A stretch of DNA of 59,460 nt from Acidobacteriota bacterium (lineage in GTDB: Bacteria; Acidobacteriota; Thermoanaerobaculia; Thermoanaerobaculales; Sulfomarinibacteraceae): positions 1 to 59,460 of the forward strand of contig JAHECW010000010.1 in the NCBI GenBank assembly GCA_024641545.1, in the 5' to 3' direction. The position numbers and the translations under genes are program-made. The notes under the pieces are model-generated. The model saw only the letters and a list, made by a program, of their open reading frames with translations, was not told the DNA's origin and ran no database searches. Position 1 is the stretch's first letter, and every line of letters begins with the position of its first letter. Positions 1 to 9,501 of the stretch are shown here, in pieces.

Positions 1-285
1 GGCGAGGGCGCCGGCGCTACAACAGGCTGAGATCCATTGTGGGGCCGGCGCCCCCGCCGGCCGGAAGTCGATCCGGACACAACAATCCCGCAACGCCGAC
101 ATCGATTGTTGCAAGAGGCTCTCGTGAATCGTGCGCCGTGAGACGAAAGACGCCCGGGTCGTCCTGGATCCTCGCCTTCTCTCGTCTGACCTCCCCACTC
201 CCACCGTCGATCCGACTCGACTTCGCCCTCGAATTTCCCCACCCCCGTTCCGCGGAGCGCCCCTCCGTCCTGCTACCATTCGGTC
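1..285. other. Intergenic region upstream of the YhhN gene
   Basis: No convincing gene is seen here; the open frames crossing it are read-through of GC-rich antisense frames. A TACCAT hexamer about 10 bases before the GTG of the next gene resembles a -10 box, which would make that transcript nearly leaderless. The upstream gene lies outside the window. Confidence 0.4.
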
Positions 286-909
286 GTGGTCGAACCAATC
301 CTGATCTCGATGATCGTCGGCGCCGTGGCCGGGCTGCTCCGCGCCGCCCGGGTCGGCGACCACGAGGAGCAGGTGGTGTTCAAGACCGCGGCGTCGCTCT
401 TTTTCGTCATCCTCGGCGCCACCGTCTGGCGGGGCGAGAACCCTTTCGCAAGCTGGATTCTGGTTGGATTGGCGCTGTGCGCCGTCGGCGATGTCCTTTT
501 GATCTGGGAGCGGACGTTCGACATCGGTCTGGTCAGCTTCCTGCTCGGCCACGTCGCGTATGTCGCGGCATTGAACGCCGCCGAGCCGGCTGCGGAATGG
601 ACGCGCTGGATCTTGCTGCCAATGGCGGTGGTGAGCTCCGGAGCGCTCGTGTGGCTGTGGCCGCACCTGGGCCGGCGCCGGCTTTCGGTGAGTGCCTATG
701 TCGTGGTCATCACGATCATGGTCTGGGGTGCACTGGCGGTGACCACCGGGGGGTCCATGGGTTGGACCATCGCCGTCGGCGCCGTGCTCTTCTATCTCTC
801 CGATCTCACCGTGGCCCGCGACCGTTTTGTTCAATCCGAATTCCTCAACCGCGCCGTCGGCCTGCCGATGTACTACGCGGCCCAGATCCTGATCGCGCTT
901 TCAGTCTGA
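286..909 (+). CDS. YhhN/TMEM86-family integral membrane protein
   Basis: This is a 207-residue, very hydrophobic protein with about seven or eight predicted membrane segments along its whole length. It has the size and small-residue-rich helices of the YhhN family. Members include mammalian lysoplasmalogenases, which hydrolyse the vinyl-ether bond of lysoplasmalogens; bacterial members are mostly untested. The family call rests on overall pattern, including a GDVLLIW stretch near residue 65 and a FYLSDLTVARDRF stretch near residue 170. The start is GTG; no clear Shine-Dalgarno is visible. The TPR gene follows after 15 bases and is probably cotranscribed. Confidence 0.72.
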   Translation: MVEPILISMIVGAVAGLLRAARVGDHEEQVVFKTAASLFFVILGATVWRGENPFASWILVGLALCAVGDVLLIWERTFDIGLVSFLLGHVAYVAALNAAEPAAEWTRWILLPMAVVSSGALVWLWPHLGRRRLSVSAYVVVITIMVWGALAVTTGGSMGWTIAVGAVLFYLSDLTVARDRFVQSEFLNRAVGLPMYYAAQILIALSV

Positions 910-924
910 GCGGGAGCCAAGACC

Positions 925-2247
925 ATGCGAATCCTTCGACTGCTGATCCTCACCCTCATGCTCGCTTTTCCGGCCCTGGCCCAGCCCACCTGGGAGAGCC
1001 ACACCCGGACCGGAGAGTACGCCTTCGCCGTCGGCGACAGCAATCGGGCCGAGACCGAGTTCCGGGCCGCCCTGGCGATCGCACAGAAGCTGCCACCGCC
1101 GGATCAACGCCTCGAAACAAGCCTCGGCAATCTCGCGCGGCTCTACGAGCACGAAGCCCGGTTCTCCGAGGCGCTGCCCATGTACCAACTCCAGATCGCC
1201 GCCGCCGAGTACCGCCTCGGCGGAGACACGGCCGAGCTCCTGCAACCGCTGCTCGGTCTTTCGCGCGTGGCGATGCAATCAGGAGATGTCCCGGCCGCCG
1301 AGGACGCCCTCCGCCGGTATCGCGCAGTCGCCGACTCCACGGGCGCCGCCGATCCCGGTCAGCGCTGGGTCGCCCTCGCGATGCTGGCGCGGACCTGCAC
1401 CCTTCAGGAGCGCGACGGCGAGGCCCTCGAGATCCAGCGCGAGGCGATCGCGGTGCTGGACAAGGCTCACGGGCCCACCGAGGTCGAACGCGCCATCGCC
1501 CTCGAGTCGCTGGCCCAGATGGAACTCCTGCACGGGGACGCCGACGCGGCAGAGGTCCTGCTGGTCCGCGCTGCCGGGTTGCGGGGCGCCGACGAGGAGG
1601 GCGGCAGCATCGCCGCGATGCTCACCGCCGCCGCCGGCACCGCCCTCGGCGCCGGTGCGCTCGACGTGGCCCAGCGGCTGGGAGAAAAGGCCCTGGCGGC
1701 TGCAACCGACGAGGGCCTCGATCTTCTTCCCGTCAACACGATCCTGGCGGACATCGCGTGGATGCGGGTTCGCCGCGGCACGGACAACCTCGGCGATCTC
1801 TACCTCGGCGCCTCGCCCGGTCCCGAGCTCGACGCCGCATACGACCGGTTGATGAAGGTCCACGGCGCCGTCAACGCTCAGACCGATCCCACCGTCACCA
1901 GCGACAACCTGACCCGCCTAGCACAGGTCGCCGCCCTCCGGGGAGAGGTCGAGGACGCCTCCCACTGGCAACGGCTCTTCATCGACCTCGCGCGCGAACT
2001 CGCCGGAACCAGCTCCGCCGCGGTGATGGCCGCCGAGGAGAATCTCATCGGACTCTTCACCGCCGCGAACCGGCCCGACAGGGCCGTGACCGCCAACGCC
2101 TGGCTCATCGCCACCCAGGAGCAGGCGTGGGGCGAGTCGAGCTCACGGCTCCGGCCCGCCCTCGAGCGCCAGCTCGATCTTCTCACTCAAGCCGGGCTCA
2201 AGAAGGAGGCCAAGGCGGTGAAGAAGCGGCTCAAGCAGCTCGACTAG
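925..2247 (+). CDS. Secreted tetratricopeptide-repeat protein
   Basis: This 440-residue protein has a signal peptide (MRILRLLILTLMLAFPALA, cleavage near residue 19). The rest is almost wholly helical, with degenerate TPR units such as AETEFRAALAIAQKL and LGNLARLYEHEARFSEALPMYQ near residues 35-95. The sequence is Ala/Glu/Leu-rich to the lysine-rich C-terminus. TPR arrays are protein-binding scaffolds, and nothing here names a partner. It lies 15 bases after the YhhN gene, with GGGAG about 10 bases before the ATG, and ends at a hairpin shared with the convergent DUF3014 gene. Confidence 0.75.
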   Translation: MRILRLLILTLMLAFPALAQPTWESHTRTGEYAFAVGDSNRAETEFRAALAIAQKLPPPDQRLETSLGNLARLYEHEARFSEALPMYQLQIAAAEYRLGGDTAELLQPLLGLSRVAMQSGDVPAAEDALRRYRAVADSTGAADPGQRWVALAMLARTCTLQERDGEALEIQREAIAVLDKAHGPTEVERAIALESLAQMELLHGDADAAEVLLVRAAGLRGADEEGGSIAAMLTAAAGTALGAGALDVAQRLGEKALAAATDEGLDLLPVNTILADIAWMRVRRGTDNLGDLYLGASPGPELDAAYDRLMKVHGAVNAQTDPTVTSDNLTRLAQVAALRGEVEDASHWQRLFIDLARELAGTSSAAVMAAEENLIGLFTAANRPDRAVTANAWLIATQEQAWGESSSRLRPALERQLDLLTQAGLKKEAKAVKKRLKQLD

Positions 2248-2312
2248 TTCTCGATTTTGAATTGCATCGCACTGCCTCGAGAAACGGTCGCGATGTAATT
2301 GAGAATCAAGAA
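2248..2312. terminator. Bidirectional terminator-like inverted repeat between convergent genes
   Basis: The 23-base arms at 2248-2270 and 2290-2312 match at about 19 of 23 positions (left arm begins TTCTCGATTTTGAATTG). The right arm overlaps the last codons of the DUF3014 gene. The AT-rich arms begin directly after the TPR stop codon. This fits a shared terminator for two convergent genes, or a fold-back repeat. Confidence 0.55.
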
Positions 2313-3082
2313 TTATTCTGCAGTCCCGCCTGCAGATCCCTGAGTTTCGCCTTGATCAGAAGGACGTTGTCAGGGCCCATGCGAAGGAGCTGGCGCTGCG
2401 CGCCGCTGAGATTCTCAAGGGACTCATCGACATAGACGTAGGTCAGGACCTTGGGCTTGAGCTTCGGATCGCCGCTCGGAGGGGTGACCTCGAGGAGCTC
2501 TTCAGCGGCGGCGTCGAGTCGATCGGAAAACCGGCTCCCCGGAGGGGAAATCTCGGCGTACGCATCGTCGATCAGCGGCTCGAGCTCGCGGTACAACGCG
2601 ACGGATCCTTCGGTGTCGAGCGAGACGAAGACCTGGGTGACCAGGTCGTAGCGGGCGTACGACTTCGGATCGATGGTGATCTCGTCACCCTTCTTCGCCA
2701 CCTGGAATTTGTCCTTGGGCCGCATGAAATCGAGCTGGGTCGTCGGGCTGATGCCGTTGGCCACGTTGTCCACCGCGGCGACGAATCGTCGAACCAGGTC
2801 CTCGTTGGCGAGCCAAGCCGCGAGCTTCGGGTTGGCCGAGAGCTCGCTGACCAACTCACGGACGATCACATCGGAGGTCCGGAGCGTGGTTCCCGCCAGC
2901 CGCCCGGACAGCCGTTCGGCCAGGGTCGGAGTCGGACTCGGCTCGGGTACCGGGGTCGCCGCTTCGACGACCTCGACGGCGCTCTCCCGCATTCCCGGCC
3001 GGATCCAGAAGAAATAGACCGCGGCCACGACGATGACCAGAGCGGTGAAAACGGCGATGATGGTCTTGGTGCTCGAGTTCAT
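2306..3082 (-). CDS. DUF3014-family membrane-anchored protein
   Basis: This 258-residue protein has one N-terminal membrane anchor (residues 8-27) and a short Pro/Thr/Glu linker (PVPEPSPTPT). The globular part matches the DUF3014 pattern: a VRELVSELSANPKLAAWLA helix, RRFVAAVDNVANG, and a YARYDLVTQVFVSLD stretch near residues 142-156. The function of the family is unknown. The bulk should lie in the periplasm. The gene is convergent with the TPR gene and lies upstream of nothing on its own strand that looks coupled; a TATAGT box about 58 bases before the ATG is a possible -10. Confidence 0.75.
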   Translation of the reverse strand: MNSSTKTIIAVFTALVIVVAAVYFFWIRPGMRESAVEVVEAATPVPEPSPTPTLAERLSGRLAGTTLRTSDVIVRELVSELSANPKLAAWLANEDLVRRFVAAVDNVANGISPTTQLDFMRPKDKFQVAKKGDEITIDPKSYARYDLVTQVFVSLDTEGSVALYRELEPLIDDAYAEISPPGSRFSDRLDAAAEELLEVTPPSGDPKLKPKVLTYVYVDESLENLSGAQRQLLRMGPDNVLLIKAKLRDLQAGLQNNS

Positions 3083-3145
3083 GGGCCTCTCCCGTCAGCG
3101 TTCGTTTCAGTAGATCTCCTCTTCTGACTATACGCGGTCTCAGGG

Positions 3146-3181
3146 TTCCTGTGGTTCAACCTGCCCGGAATGCCACAGGAA
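3146..3181. repeat. Nine-base inverted repeat upstream of the DUF3014 gene
   Basis: TTCCTGTGG and CCACAGGAA are perfect inverted copies separated by 18 bases. They lie about 65 bases before the DUF3014 start and 80 bases after the stop of the upstream nuclease gene. It could be an operator for DUF3014 or a weak terminator; there is no T-tract. Confidence 0.35.
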
Positions 3182-3266
3182 TGCCTCCTCTTTGACGGGA
3201 TCCTCGTCGGGGTCGGAGAATCGTGTTCTTCGTGTTTCAAGCTCGGGGGTAAATGTCCCCACGATC

Positions 3267-5975
3267 CTAGTTCAGGCTGAACCTGGCGATGACCGGATCG
3301 TGGTCGGACGCTCGTTCGGACGCCGGCAAACCCGAGTTCACGTGGATGACCTCGATCTCGGCGCCGTCGGCGAGGGAGGGGCTGACGATGATGTGGTCGA
3401 GGATCTGCGAGTTGCCCTGAAAAACATAGGTCGATCGTTCGGGCTCGGGCAGGCTCCTCATGAGGTTGACCATGGGCTCCGCGGCGAGCACGCCGGCCGA
3501 CTCGGAGAACTCGAAGTCGTTGAGGTCGCCGAGGACGACGATCTTCTCGAAGGGATGGGCATCGAGACGGAGGTCGAGCGCCTGCCGGATCAGCTCGGCC
3601 TGCGCCACCCGCTGCCGCTCGGAGGACCGGACCGGCGGCTGCCGACGGCCGAAGAGCGGGTCGTCCCCGCCCTTGGAGCGCAGGTGGCACACGATCACGG
3701 TGACCCGATCGCCGTCGATCTCGAGCTCGACCGCCAGCGGCCTGCGGCTGTCCGCGAAGGCGGGGTCGGTTGCACCGAGCCGCGTCGGATTCGCGACGAG
3801 CCGCGAGTCCTGCGACGCCACGAGCCGCGCCCGTGCCGGGTCGAAAAGCAGCGCCACCCGGATGTTGCCGCCCGGCCGGCCTCCGTCGGCGTTGTTCTCG
3901 GGGTCGATCTGGGCCCACCGGTAGCGCGGTCCGCCGGCCGAAGCAACCGCATCCACCAGCCGCCCGAGCGTGCGCTCTGCGGTCACGGTACCGTCGTCGT
4001 CCGAACCGGTGTCGTCCTGGATCTCCTGCAGGGCGAGCACGGTGGGGGCGCGCATCCGGTGGACGATGATCTCGGCGAGGGACTCGAACCTGGTCTCATC
4101 CGACATCGCGGAGAGGTTCTCGACGTTGAAGGTCGCCACGGTGACGTGGTCCTCATCGGCGGCGAGGGTCGTCGAGGCCGGAACAACGGTTGCGCGGGGC
4201 TCGACCGAAAGCGGCTCGGTGTTGAGCAGCTTGAACGAACCGTAGGAATAGTGGAGCACGCCGTCGATCACGCCCGACAGACGGTCGCCCACCATCACCG
4301 CCGGGGGACGAGCGACCAACCCGTCTTCGATCATGATCCGCTCGGGGTGTGCGTTCTCGGGTTGAATGACAACCCCGCCGCTGGCGCTGCGCGGCGCGGA
4401 GTCGGCCCCCCGGTCGCCGAGGACGACGATTTCGCCGCGGCTCGAAGTCGGGCCGACGACCACGGCATCGTGGACCCGGACCCGCATGCCTTCGAGACTC
4501 TCGAAGAAGTCGATGGCGTCGGACTCCGGCTCGAAGAGCGTCAGCCCGTCGTCGTCGATGTTCGGGGTCGGGATCCTCCGGCCCCCGCGTCCCATGACCA
4601 CCGGCGGCGGCAGCTCTCGCTCGCGCGAGGTGATCTCGAGCCCATCGGCGACGAGCCGGGTGACCGGCAGCTCCATGCGCCACACGGGTTCCTCGACGCG
4701 GCCGGTCAGACGCAGGCCGTCACCCACGGCGACCTGAGCCAGACCGTCGAGGGCCGTCACGAACAGCCCATCCGATGTCGCCGGATCGCCATCCCCGGGT
4801 GTCTCCTGGACCCAGAATGCCTGTCCCTTCTTCTGTCCGAGGATCGCAGTCACCGTGCCTTCGACGCTGCGCACGCACCTGCCGACCAGCGGTGAGACAT
4901 GCGCCGCGGCCTGGATCTCGTTGATCGCTGCGGCCGGTCTCGTGGGCGACTTCGCATCGACCCCCGACACTGCCAGGACGAGCAGTTGATTGGCCTGCTC
5001 CTCGGGTTGGAAGTTGTTGTCGGCGACCATCACGAGGGTGGGACGGCCATCGGCCAGGACCGGCCCGAACGAGAGCCCCTCGAGGTTGTCGGGATCGATC
5101 CCGAGGTCGGCGAGATCCGCAATCAGGCGTTTGTGGACGGGTTTCACGTCGGCCGGCAGCGACGCGGCTCCGGTGACATCGTCGCCGGTCGCGAGATCGG
5201 CGAGGAAGAGCCGCACCGTGTTCCCGACACCGGCCGAGAACGACCGCTCGACCACCAGGACTCGGTCTCCGTCGAGGGCGAGGATCTCGGAGACTCCGAT
5301 CGAACGATAGCCGTCGGGTGGGACCGGTTCATCGGGCACGGGCTCGACCCGGTAGCCGCGTTCAGCAACGGCACGTCCGGTCTCGGGGTCGAAGATCACG
5401 AGCCGGACGACGGTCCCGTGCTCGAGATCGGCGTTACGGCCGTCCTGGACCAACGCGCTCTCCACCGCAGCGATGATTCGGGACCCGTCGCGGCTGACGC
5501 TCAGACCCTCGAAACCGTGGTTCGAGCGCACACCGCGACCCTCGCCGGGCAGATAGGCCCGGGGAACCTCGAGTTCGCTGATGAGGGCGCCATCGAGTCG
5601 AAAGCCGAGGACCCGCGGGGCCAATCCACGGTGGGCCTCACCTTCGGTACCCACCCAGAGGGTGCCGTCCGCGGCCAGCGCAACCGACTCGGGGTCGAGA
5701 ACCCCATCGCCGAAAGGCTCGCCCCGCTCATCGCGCAGGGTCATGACCTCGAGGGGGCGAACCGACGGCCCGTCGAGCTCGAGCTTGAGAATGTAGACCC
5801 TTGGTGGAGCGACATAGCCTCGATCATCGGTGAGCGCGTAGAAGAGATCGCACGCGGGGTCGTAGGTGAGACCCGAGAGACCGCCGAGCGGGATCCTGCC
5901 GTCGACCAGATCGACCGGCAGCTCGAGTTCGGCGATCACCGCAGTCACATCGACATCGACCCCGATTACGGGCAC
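3267..5975 (-). CDS. Phytase-like esterase domain fused to endonuclease/exonuclease/phosphatase domain
   Basis: This large protein of about 900 residues has two recognisable parts. Residues 20-310 resemble the esterase-like activity of phytase (PF13449) propeller family (GGLSGLTYDPACDLFYALTDDRG, DPESVALAADG, NHGFEGLSVSRDG). Residues 615-900 carry the EEP nuclease/phosphatase motifs in order: TFNVENL, LQEIQD, CHLRSKGGDD, GDLNDFEFSES and SDHDPVIARF. The middle is a beta-rich region typical of secreted EEP nucleases. The GTG at 5975 gives no signal peptide. In frame upstream lies a hydrophobic stretch (LIFARLVVLVVALIAAVPVIG) that looks like one, and the only plausible start there is CTG at 6023. 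That start would sit 14 bases after the stop of the TerB-like gene, so translational coupling is likely. The protein is probably exported and involved in extracellular phosphate or DNA scavenging. Confidence 0.8.
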   Translation of the reverse strand: MPVIGVDVDVTAVIAELELPVDLVDGRIPLGGLSGLTYDPACDLFYALTDDRGYVAPPRVYILKLELDGPSVRPLEVMTLRDERGEPFGDGVLDPESVALAADGTLWVGTEGEAHRGLAPRVLGFRLDGALISELEVPRAYLPGEGRGVRSNHGFEGLSVSRDGSRIIAAVESALVQDGRNADLEHGTVVRLVIFDPETGRAVAERGYRVEPVPDEPVPPDGYRSIGVSEILALDGDRVLVVERSFSAGVGNTVRLFLADLATGDDVTGAASLPADVKPVHKRLIADLADLGIDPDNLEGLSFGPVLADGRPTLVMVADNNFQPEEQANQLLVLAVSGVDAKSPTRPAAAINEIQAAAHVSPLVGRCVRSVEGTVTAILGQKKGQAFWVQETPGDGDPATSDGLFVTALDGLAQVAVGDGLRLTGRVEEPVWRMELPVTRLVADGLEITSRERELPPPVVMGRGGRRIPTPNIDDDGLTLFEPESDAIDFFESLEGMRVRVHDAVVVGPTSSRGEIVVLGDRGADSAPRSASGGVVIQPENAHPERIMIEDGLVARPPAVMVGDRLSGVIDGVLHYSYGSFKLLNTEPLSVEPRATVVPASTTLAADEDHVTVATFNVENLSAMSDETRFESLAEIIVHRMRAPTVLALQEIQDDTGSDDDGTVTAERTLGRLVDAVASAGGPRYRWAQIDPENNADGGRPGGNIRVALLFDPARARLVASQDSRLVANPTRLGATDPAFADSRRPLAVELEIDGDRVTVIVCHLRSKGGDDPLFGRRQPPVRSSERQRVAQAELIRQALDLRLDAHPFEKIVVLGDLNDFEFSESAGVLAAEPMVNLMRSLPEPERSTYVFQGNSQILDHIIVSPSLADGAEIEVIHVNSGLPASERASDHDPVIARFSLN

Positions 5976-6036
5976 CGCCGCGATCAGCGCGACGACAAGA
6001 ACGACCAGGCGGGCGAAGATCAGATCGATCTGTCCG

Positions 6037-6612
6037 CTATTCGAGAGCGTGCTCGAGTTCGTCGAGCACGGCCTGCTCGGCCTTGGAGATCGCCCCCAAC
6101 CCGAGGAACCCGCCCGCGGCCTTGGCGATGGCCGTGGTCCTGGTCATGAGCCGCACTTTGAGTTCGTCGCCGACCACGCCGTCGAGACGCTCCTCGACGG
6201 CGTGGGCGTATTCCTTCCAGGTCGACAGGAGCTCCTGACCCGGCTTCTTCTTGAGCCAGCTCTCGAGCAGCTCATGGTTGGCGGAGCCGGGCTTGATGCC
6301 GCCTTCCTCGGCCGCCTTGATGATGGCATCGCGTTCCTTTTTCTGGATCTCGCCATCGGCCCATGCGACGGCGACCAGAGGAACGATGCTGAGCGCGGCC
6401 ATCGCCGCAGGGTCGATCTCGAGAGCGATGAGCGCATCGATGAGGCGCTCGCTCGTGATGTTCGCATCTCTGAACGCCTGCCGCCTGACCTCCTCGGCCT
6501 CTTGTTTCTTCAGTTTCTCCAGAAGCCGGGCATTCTCCTTGGCGAAGAACGAGTCCTCGAGGGCCTTTCCCGATTGCCTCAGACCGGTCGCGTCCAGACG
6601 TTCCATGCTCAT
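6037..6612 (-). CDS. TerB-like helical protein
   Basis: This 191-residue soluble, mostly helical protein has a central segment (about residues 60-150) that resembles TerB/DjlA-type acidic helical modules: MAALSIVPLVAVAWADGEIQ followed by KKERDAIIKAAEEGG. The ATG at 6612 is chosen because GGAGGAG lies 8 bases upstream. A longer frame to 6879 would run through the leuS promoter and has biased composition. The C-terminus is hydrophobic (KAAGGFLGLGAISKAEQ). Function is unknown; TerB modules are linked to membrane stress and tellurite phenotypes. The nuclease fusion gene follows directly. Confidence 0.6.
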   Translation of the reverse strand: MSMERLDATGLRQSGKALEDSFFAKENARLLEKLKKQEAEEVRRQAFRDANITSERLIDALIALEIDPAAMAALSIVPLVAVAWADGEIQKKERDAIIKAAEEGGIKPGSANHELLESWLKKKPGQELLSTWKEYAHAVEERLDGVVGDELKVRLMTRTTAIAKAAGGFLGLGAISKAEQAVLDELEHALE

Positions 6613-6662
6613 GTGTGTATCTCCTCCCAAAAAAACCGAATCAACGTCGATCTCGCCGCCGT

Positions 6663-6678
6663 TGTGAATTATGCCACA
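6663..6678. promoter_or_regulatory. CRP/FNR-like palindrome
   Basis: TGTGA-N6-CCACA matches nine of the ten fixed positions of the classical CRP consensus (TGTGA-N6-TCACA). It lies 51 bases upstream of the TerB-like start and about 190 bases upstream of the leuS -10 box. Two similar sites precede the cytochrome genes. Confidence 0.35.
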
Positions 6679-6679
6679 A

Positions 6680-6728
6680 CCGATCTCACCCAACCGACGG
6701 AGACGCCGTCGGATTGGAGAAATCGGTG
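6680..6728. repeat. Stem-loop in the TerB-like/leuS divergent region
   Basis: The core is CCGACGG-AGACG-CCGTCGG (6694-6712). It is extended by partly paired flanks (CCAA/TTGG with a bulge, and outer ACCGAT/ATCGGT). On either strand it would form a long imperfect hairpin. No T-tract follows, so a leader structure or operator is more likely than a terminator. Confidence 0.4.
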
Positions 6729-6864
6729 ATGGCGGGAGATCGCCGCCGGCTGGACCCGGCACCCGGGCGGCTGACGCCGCCGCGACCGGCTCGGGGGGAG
6801 ACCGACATCCGGACGCCGCATCGGGCGCAGCACCGCTCGACTGGCACGGCGGGCGGCGGCCACG

Positions 6865-6870
6865 TATGAT
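6865..6870 (+). promoter_or_regulatory. Putative -10 element of leuS
   Basis: TATGAT lies 38 bases before the leuS ATG. The -35 position (TGGCAC at 17-base spacing) is poor. The element sits within the small palindrome CGTATGATACG. Confidence 0.4.
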
Positions 6871-6908
6871 ACGCCGCACTGCCGGCTGCTGCCGGCTCGG
6901 GAGTTCTG

Positions 6909-9482
6909 ATGCCTCACGACAGTTACGATCCGCACACCATCGAGCCTAAGTGGCAGGAGATCTGGGACAAACGCCAGGCGTTCAAGACGCCGTCGGACCC
7001 CGACGAGCTCGCCGGCAAGCCCAAGTTCTACGTCCTGGACATGTTCCCCTACCCCTCCGGCGCCGGGCTCCACGTCGGCCACCCCGAGGGCTACACCGCC
7101 ACCGATGTCATCGCCCGGATGAAGCGGATGCAGGGTTTCAACGTCCTCCACCCAATGGGTTGGGACGCCTTCGGACTGCCCGCCGAACGCGCCGCGGTCC
7201 GTGAGGGTCTCCACCCCGCCGACATCACCCGGCGCAACGTCGACACCTTCCGCCGCCAGATCAAACGGCTCGGCTTCAGCTATGACTGGGATCGCGAGAT
7301 CAGCACCGCGAGCGCCGACTACTACCGCTGGACCCAGTGGATCTTCCTCCAGCTCTACAACCGCGGTCTGGCCTACATGGCCGACGTCCCGGTCAACTGG
7401 TGTCCGGCGCTGGGCACCGTCCTCGCCAACGAAGAGGTCAAGGACGGCCGCTATGTCGAGACCGGCGATCCCGTCGAACGCCGACTCATGCGCCAGTGGA
7501 TGCTCAAGATCACGGTCTATGCCGAACGGCTTCTCGAAGACCTCGAAGGCCTCGACTGGCCCGAGTCGGTCAAGGAGATGCAGCGCAACTGGATCGGCAA
7601 GAGCCGCGGCGCCGACGTGGTGTTCAGGATCGCCGACAGCGACCGCGACTTCACCGTCTTCACGACCCGCCCCGACACCCTCTTCGGTGCGACCTACTGC
7701 GTCTTCTCTCCCGAGCACCCGTTGGTGGCCGCGATCACCACCGAAGAGCGGCGCGCTGCGGTGGAGGACTATGTCACCGCGGCCGCTCAGAAGTCCGATC
7801 TCGACCGCACCGATCTCGCGAAATCGAAGACCGGGGTCTTCACCGGCGCCTCCGCCGTCAACCCGGTCAACGGCGAGAGAATCCCGATCTGGGTCGCCGA
7901 CTACGTCCTCATGGGTTACGGCACCGGCGCCATCATGGCGGTCCCGGGTCACGACGAGCGCGACCACGAATTCGCCCGAGCGTTCGACCTGCCCATCATC
8001 GAGGTGGTCTCGGGCAGCGACAAGCCCATCGAGGAGGCCGCGTTCACCGACAACCAGGACGGGGTGATGGTCAACTCGACGGGCGCCGACGGCTTGAGCC
8101 TCGACGGGCTCAGGGTCCCGGACGCCATCGCCAGGATCACCGCCTGGTTGGAAGAACGCGGGCTCGGCACCGGCCGCATCCAGTACCGCCTCCGCGACTG
8201 GCTGTTCTCCCGCCAGCGCTACTGGGGCGAACCCTTCCCCATCGTCCACACCGACGACGGCGAAGTCGTGGCCCTCGACGAGAGTTGGCTCCCCGTCGGG
8301 CTGCCCGCCATCGACGAGTATCGCCCCACCGAGGACGGTCGACCGCCGCTCGCCCGCGCCGGCGATGACTGGCTCAAGGTCGCGCTCCCCGATGGGCGCA
8401 TCGCGAACCGCGAGACCAACACCATGCCCCAGTGGGCCGGTTCGTGCTGGTACTACCTGCGTTTCATCGATCCGCACAACGAGTCCGAGCCGTGGTCGAA
8501 ACAGCTCGAAAACTACTGGATGCCCATCGATCTCTACGTCGGCGGGGTCGAGCACGCGGTGCTGCACCTTCTCTACGCCCGTTTTTGGCACAAGGTGCTC
8601 TACGACTGCGGCTGGGTCTCGACCAAAGAGCCGTTTCAGAAGCTCTTCAACCAGGGGATGATCCTCGCCTACTCCTACCGCGACAGCAACGGCAAGTACT
8701 ACCTGCCCTCCGATGTCGAGGTCCGGGAGGACGGAACCGCCACCCTCCGCGCCACCGGCGAAGCTCTCGAGAGCCAGATCGAAAAGATGTCCAAGTCCAA
8801 GCTCAACGTCGTCAACCCCGATGACGTCATCGCCGAATACGGCGCCGACTCCATGCGGCTCTACGAACTCTTCATGGGGCCCCTCGAGGTCCAGAAGCCG
8901 TGGCAGATGAAGGGCGTCGAGGGGGTCTACCGCTTCCTCCAGCGAACCTGGCGGCTGGTGGTGGACGAGAAGGCCGGCGGGCTCAACCCACGCCTCACCG
9001 ATGCCCCTTCGAGCTCCGAACCCGAGCTCGAACGCACCCTCCACAAGACCATCAAGAAGGCCGCGAGCGACACCGAATCCCTGCAAATGAACACCGGGAT
9101 CGCGCAGATGATGATCTTTGTCAACGAGGCGACCACAGCCGAGACCCTGCCACGAGCAACGGTCACGACCTTTCTCCGACTGCTCTCACCCTATGCGCCC
9201 CACCTATCCGAGGAGCTCTGGCACCGTCTCGGCGAGCCCGATCTCATCGCCCACGCCGACTGGCCGCAGTACGACGAGACGCTCTGCATCGACGAAACCA
9301 TCACCGTCGTCGTCCAGATCAACGGCAAAAAGCGTGACGAGCTCCAGGTCGCCAAGGACACCGACCGCGGCGAAATCGAACGCCTCGCCCTCGCTTCGCC
9401 GAATGCGCTCAAACACATGGAGGGCAAAAAACCGAAGAAAGTCGTCGTGGTCCCGGGGAGACTGGTCAACATCGTCGTCTGA
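6909..9482 (+). CDS. leuS: Leucyl-tRNA synthetase
   Basis: This class I aminoacyl-tRNA synthetase charges tRNA-Leu with leucine in the cytoplasm. At 857 residues it has full bacterial LeuRS length. Visible signatures are the HIGH-type motif HVGH at residues 55-58 within [16 protein letters not shown], and KMSKS at 626-630 followed by KLNVVNPDD. The CP1 editing region contains [15 protein letters not shown] and a [15 protein letters not shown] motif typical of post-transfer editing. [13 protein letters not shown] and the C-terminal [13 protein letters not shown] segment are also typical. There is no sign of frameshift. The start ATG is supported by the family N-terminus ([11 protein letters not shown]). 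It is a stand-alone gene, divergent from the TerB-like gene. Confidence 0.98.
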   Translation: MPHDSYDPHTIEPKWQEIWDKRQAFKTPSDPDELAGKPKFYVLDMFPYPSGAGLHVGHPEGYTATDVIARMKRMQGFNVLHPMGWDAFGLPAERAAVREGLHPADITRRNVDTFRRQIKRLGFSYDWDREISTASADYYRWTQWIFLQLYNRGLAYMADVPVNWCPALGTVLANEEVKDGRYVETGDPVERRLMRQWMLKITVYAERLLEDLEGLDWPESVKEMQRNWIGKSRGADVVFRIADSDRDFTVFTTRPDTLFGATYCVFSPEHPLVAAITTEERRAAVEDYVTAAAQKSDLDRTDLAKSKTGVFTGASAVNPVNGERIPIWVADYVLMGYGTGAIMAVPGHDERDHEFARAFDLPIIEVVSGSDKPIEEAAFTDNQDGVMVNSTGADGLSLDGLRVPDAIARITAWLEERGLGTGRIQYRLRDWLFSRQRYWGEPFPIVHTDDGEVVALDESWLPVGLPAIDEYRPTEDGRPPLARAGDDWLKVALPDGRIANRETNTMPQWAGSCWYYLRFIDPHNESEPWSKQLENYWMPIDLYVGGVEHAVLHLLYARFWHKVLYDCGWVSTKEPFQKLFNQGMILAYSYRDSNGKYYLPSDVEVREDGTATLRATGEALESQIEKMSKSKLNVVNPDDVIAEYGADSMRLYELFMGPLEVQKPWQMKGVEGVYRFLQRTWRLVVDEKAGGLNPRLTDAPSSSEPELERTLHKTIKKAASDTESLQMNTGIAQMMIFVNEATTAETLPRATVTTFLRLLSPYAPHLSEELWHRLGEPDLIAHADWPQYDETLCIDETITVVVQINGKKRDELQVAKDTDRGEIERLALASPNALKHMEGKKPKKVVVVPGRLVNIVV

Positions 9483-9501
9483 CACCGAATCGAGTCTGTG
9501 G

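Noticed and set aside
39-2435. 798-codon plus-strand frame overlapping the YhhN and TPR genes
   Set aside because: Arg/Pro-rich, no domain, and out of frame with two good genes.
4083-4100. GACTCGAACCTGG, resembling a tRNA T-arm
   Set aside because: It lies inside the nuclease coding region and no cloverleaf can be drawn around it.
6669-9086. Long open frame on the minus strand opposite leuS (about 800 codons)
   Set aside because: It is antisense to a certain gene; its frame is open because GC-rich codon bias removes stop codons. Its composition is low-complexity and family-free.
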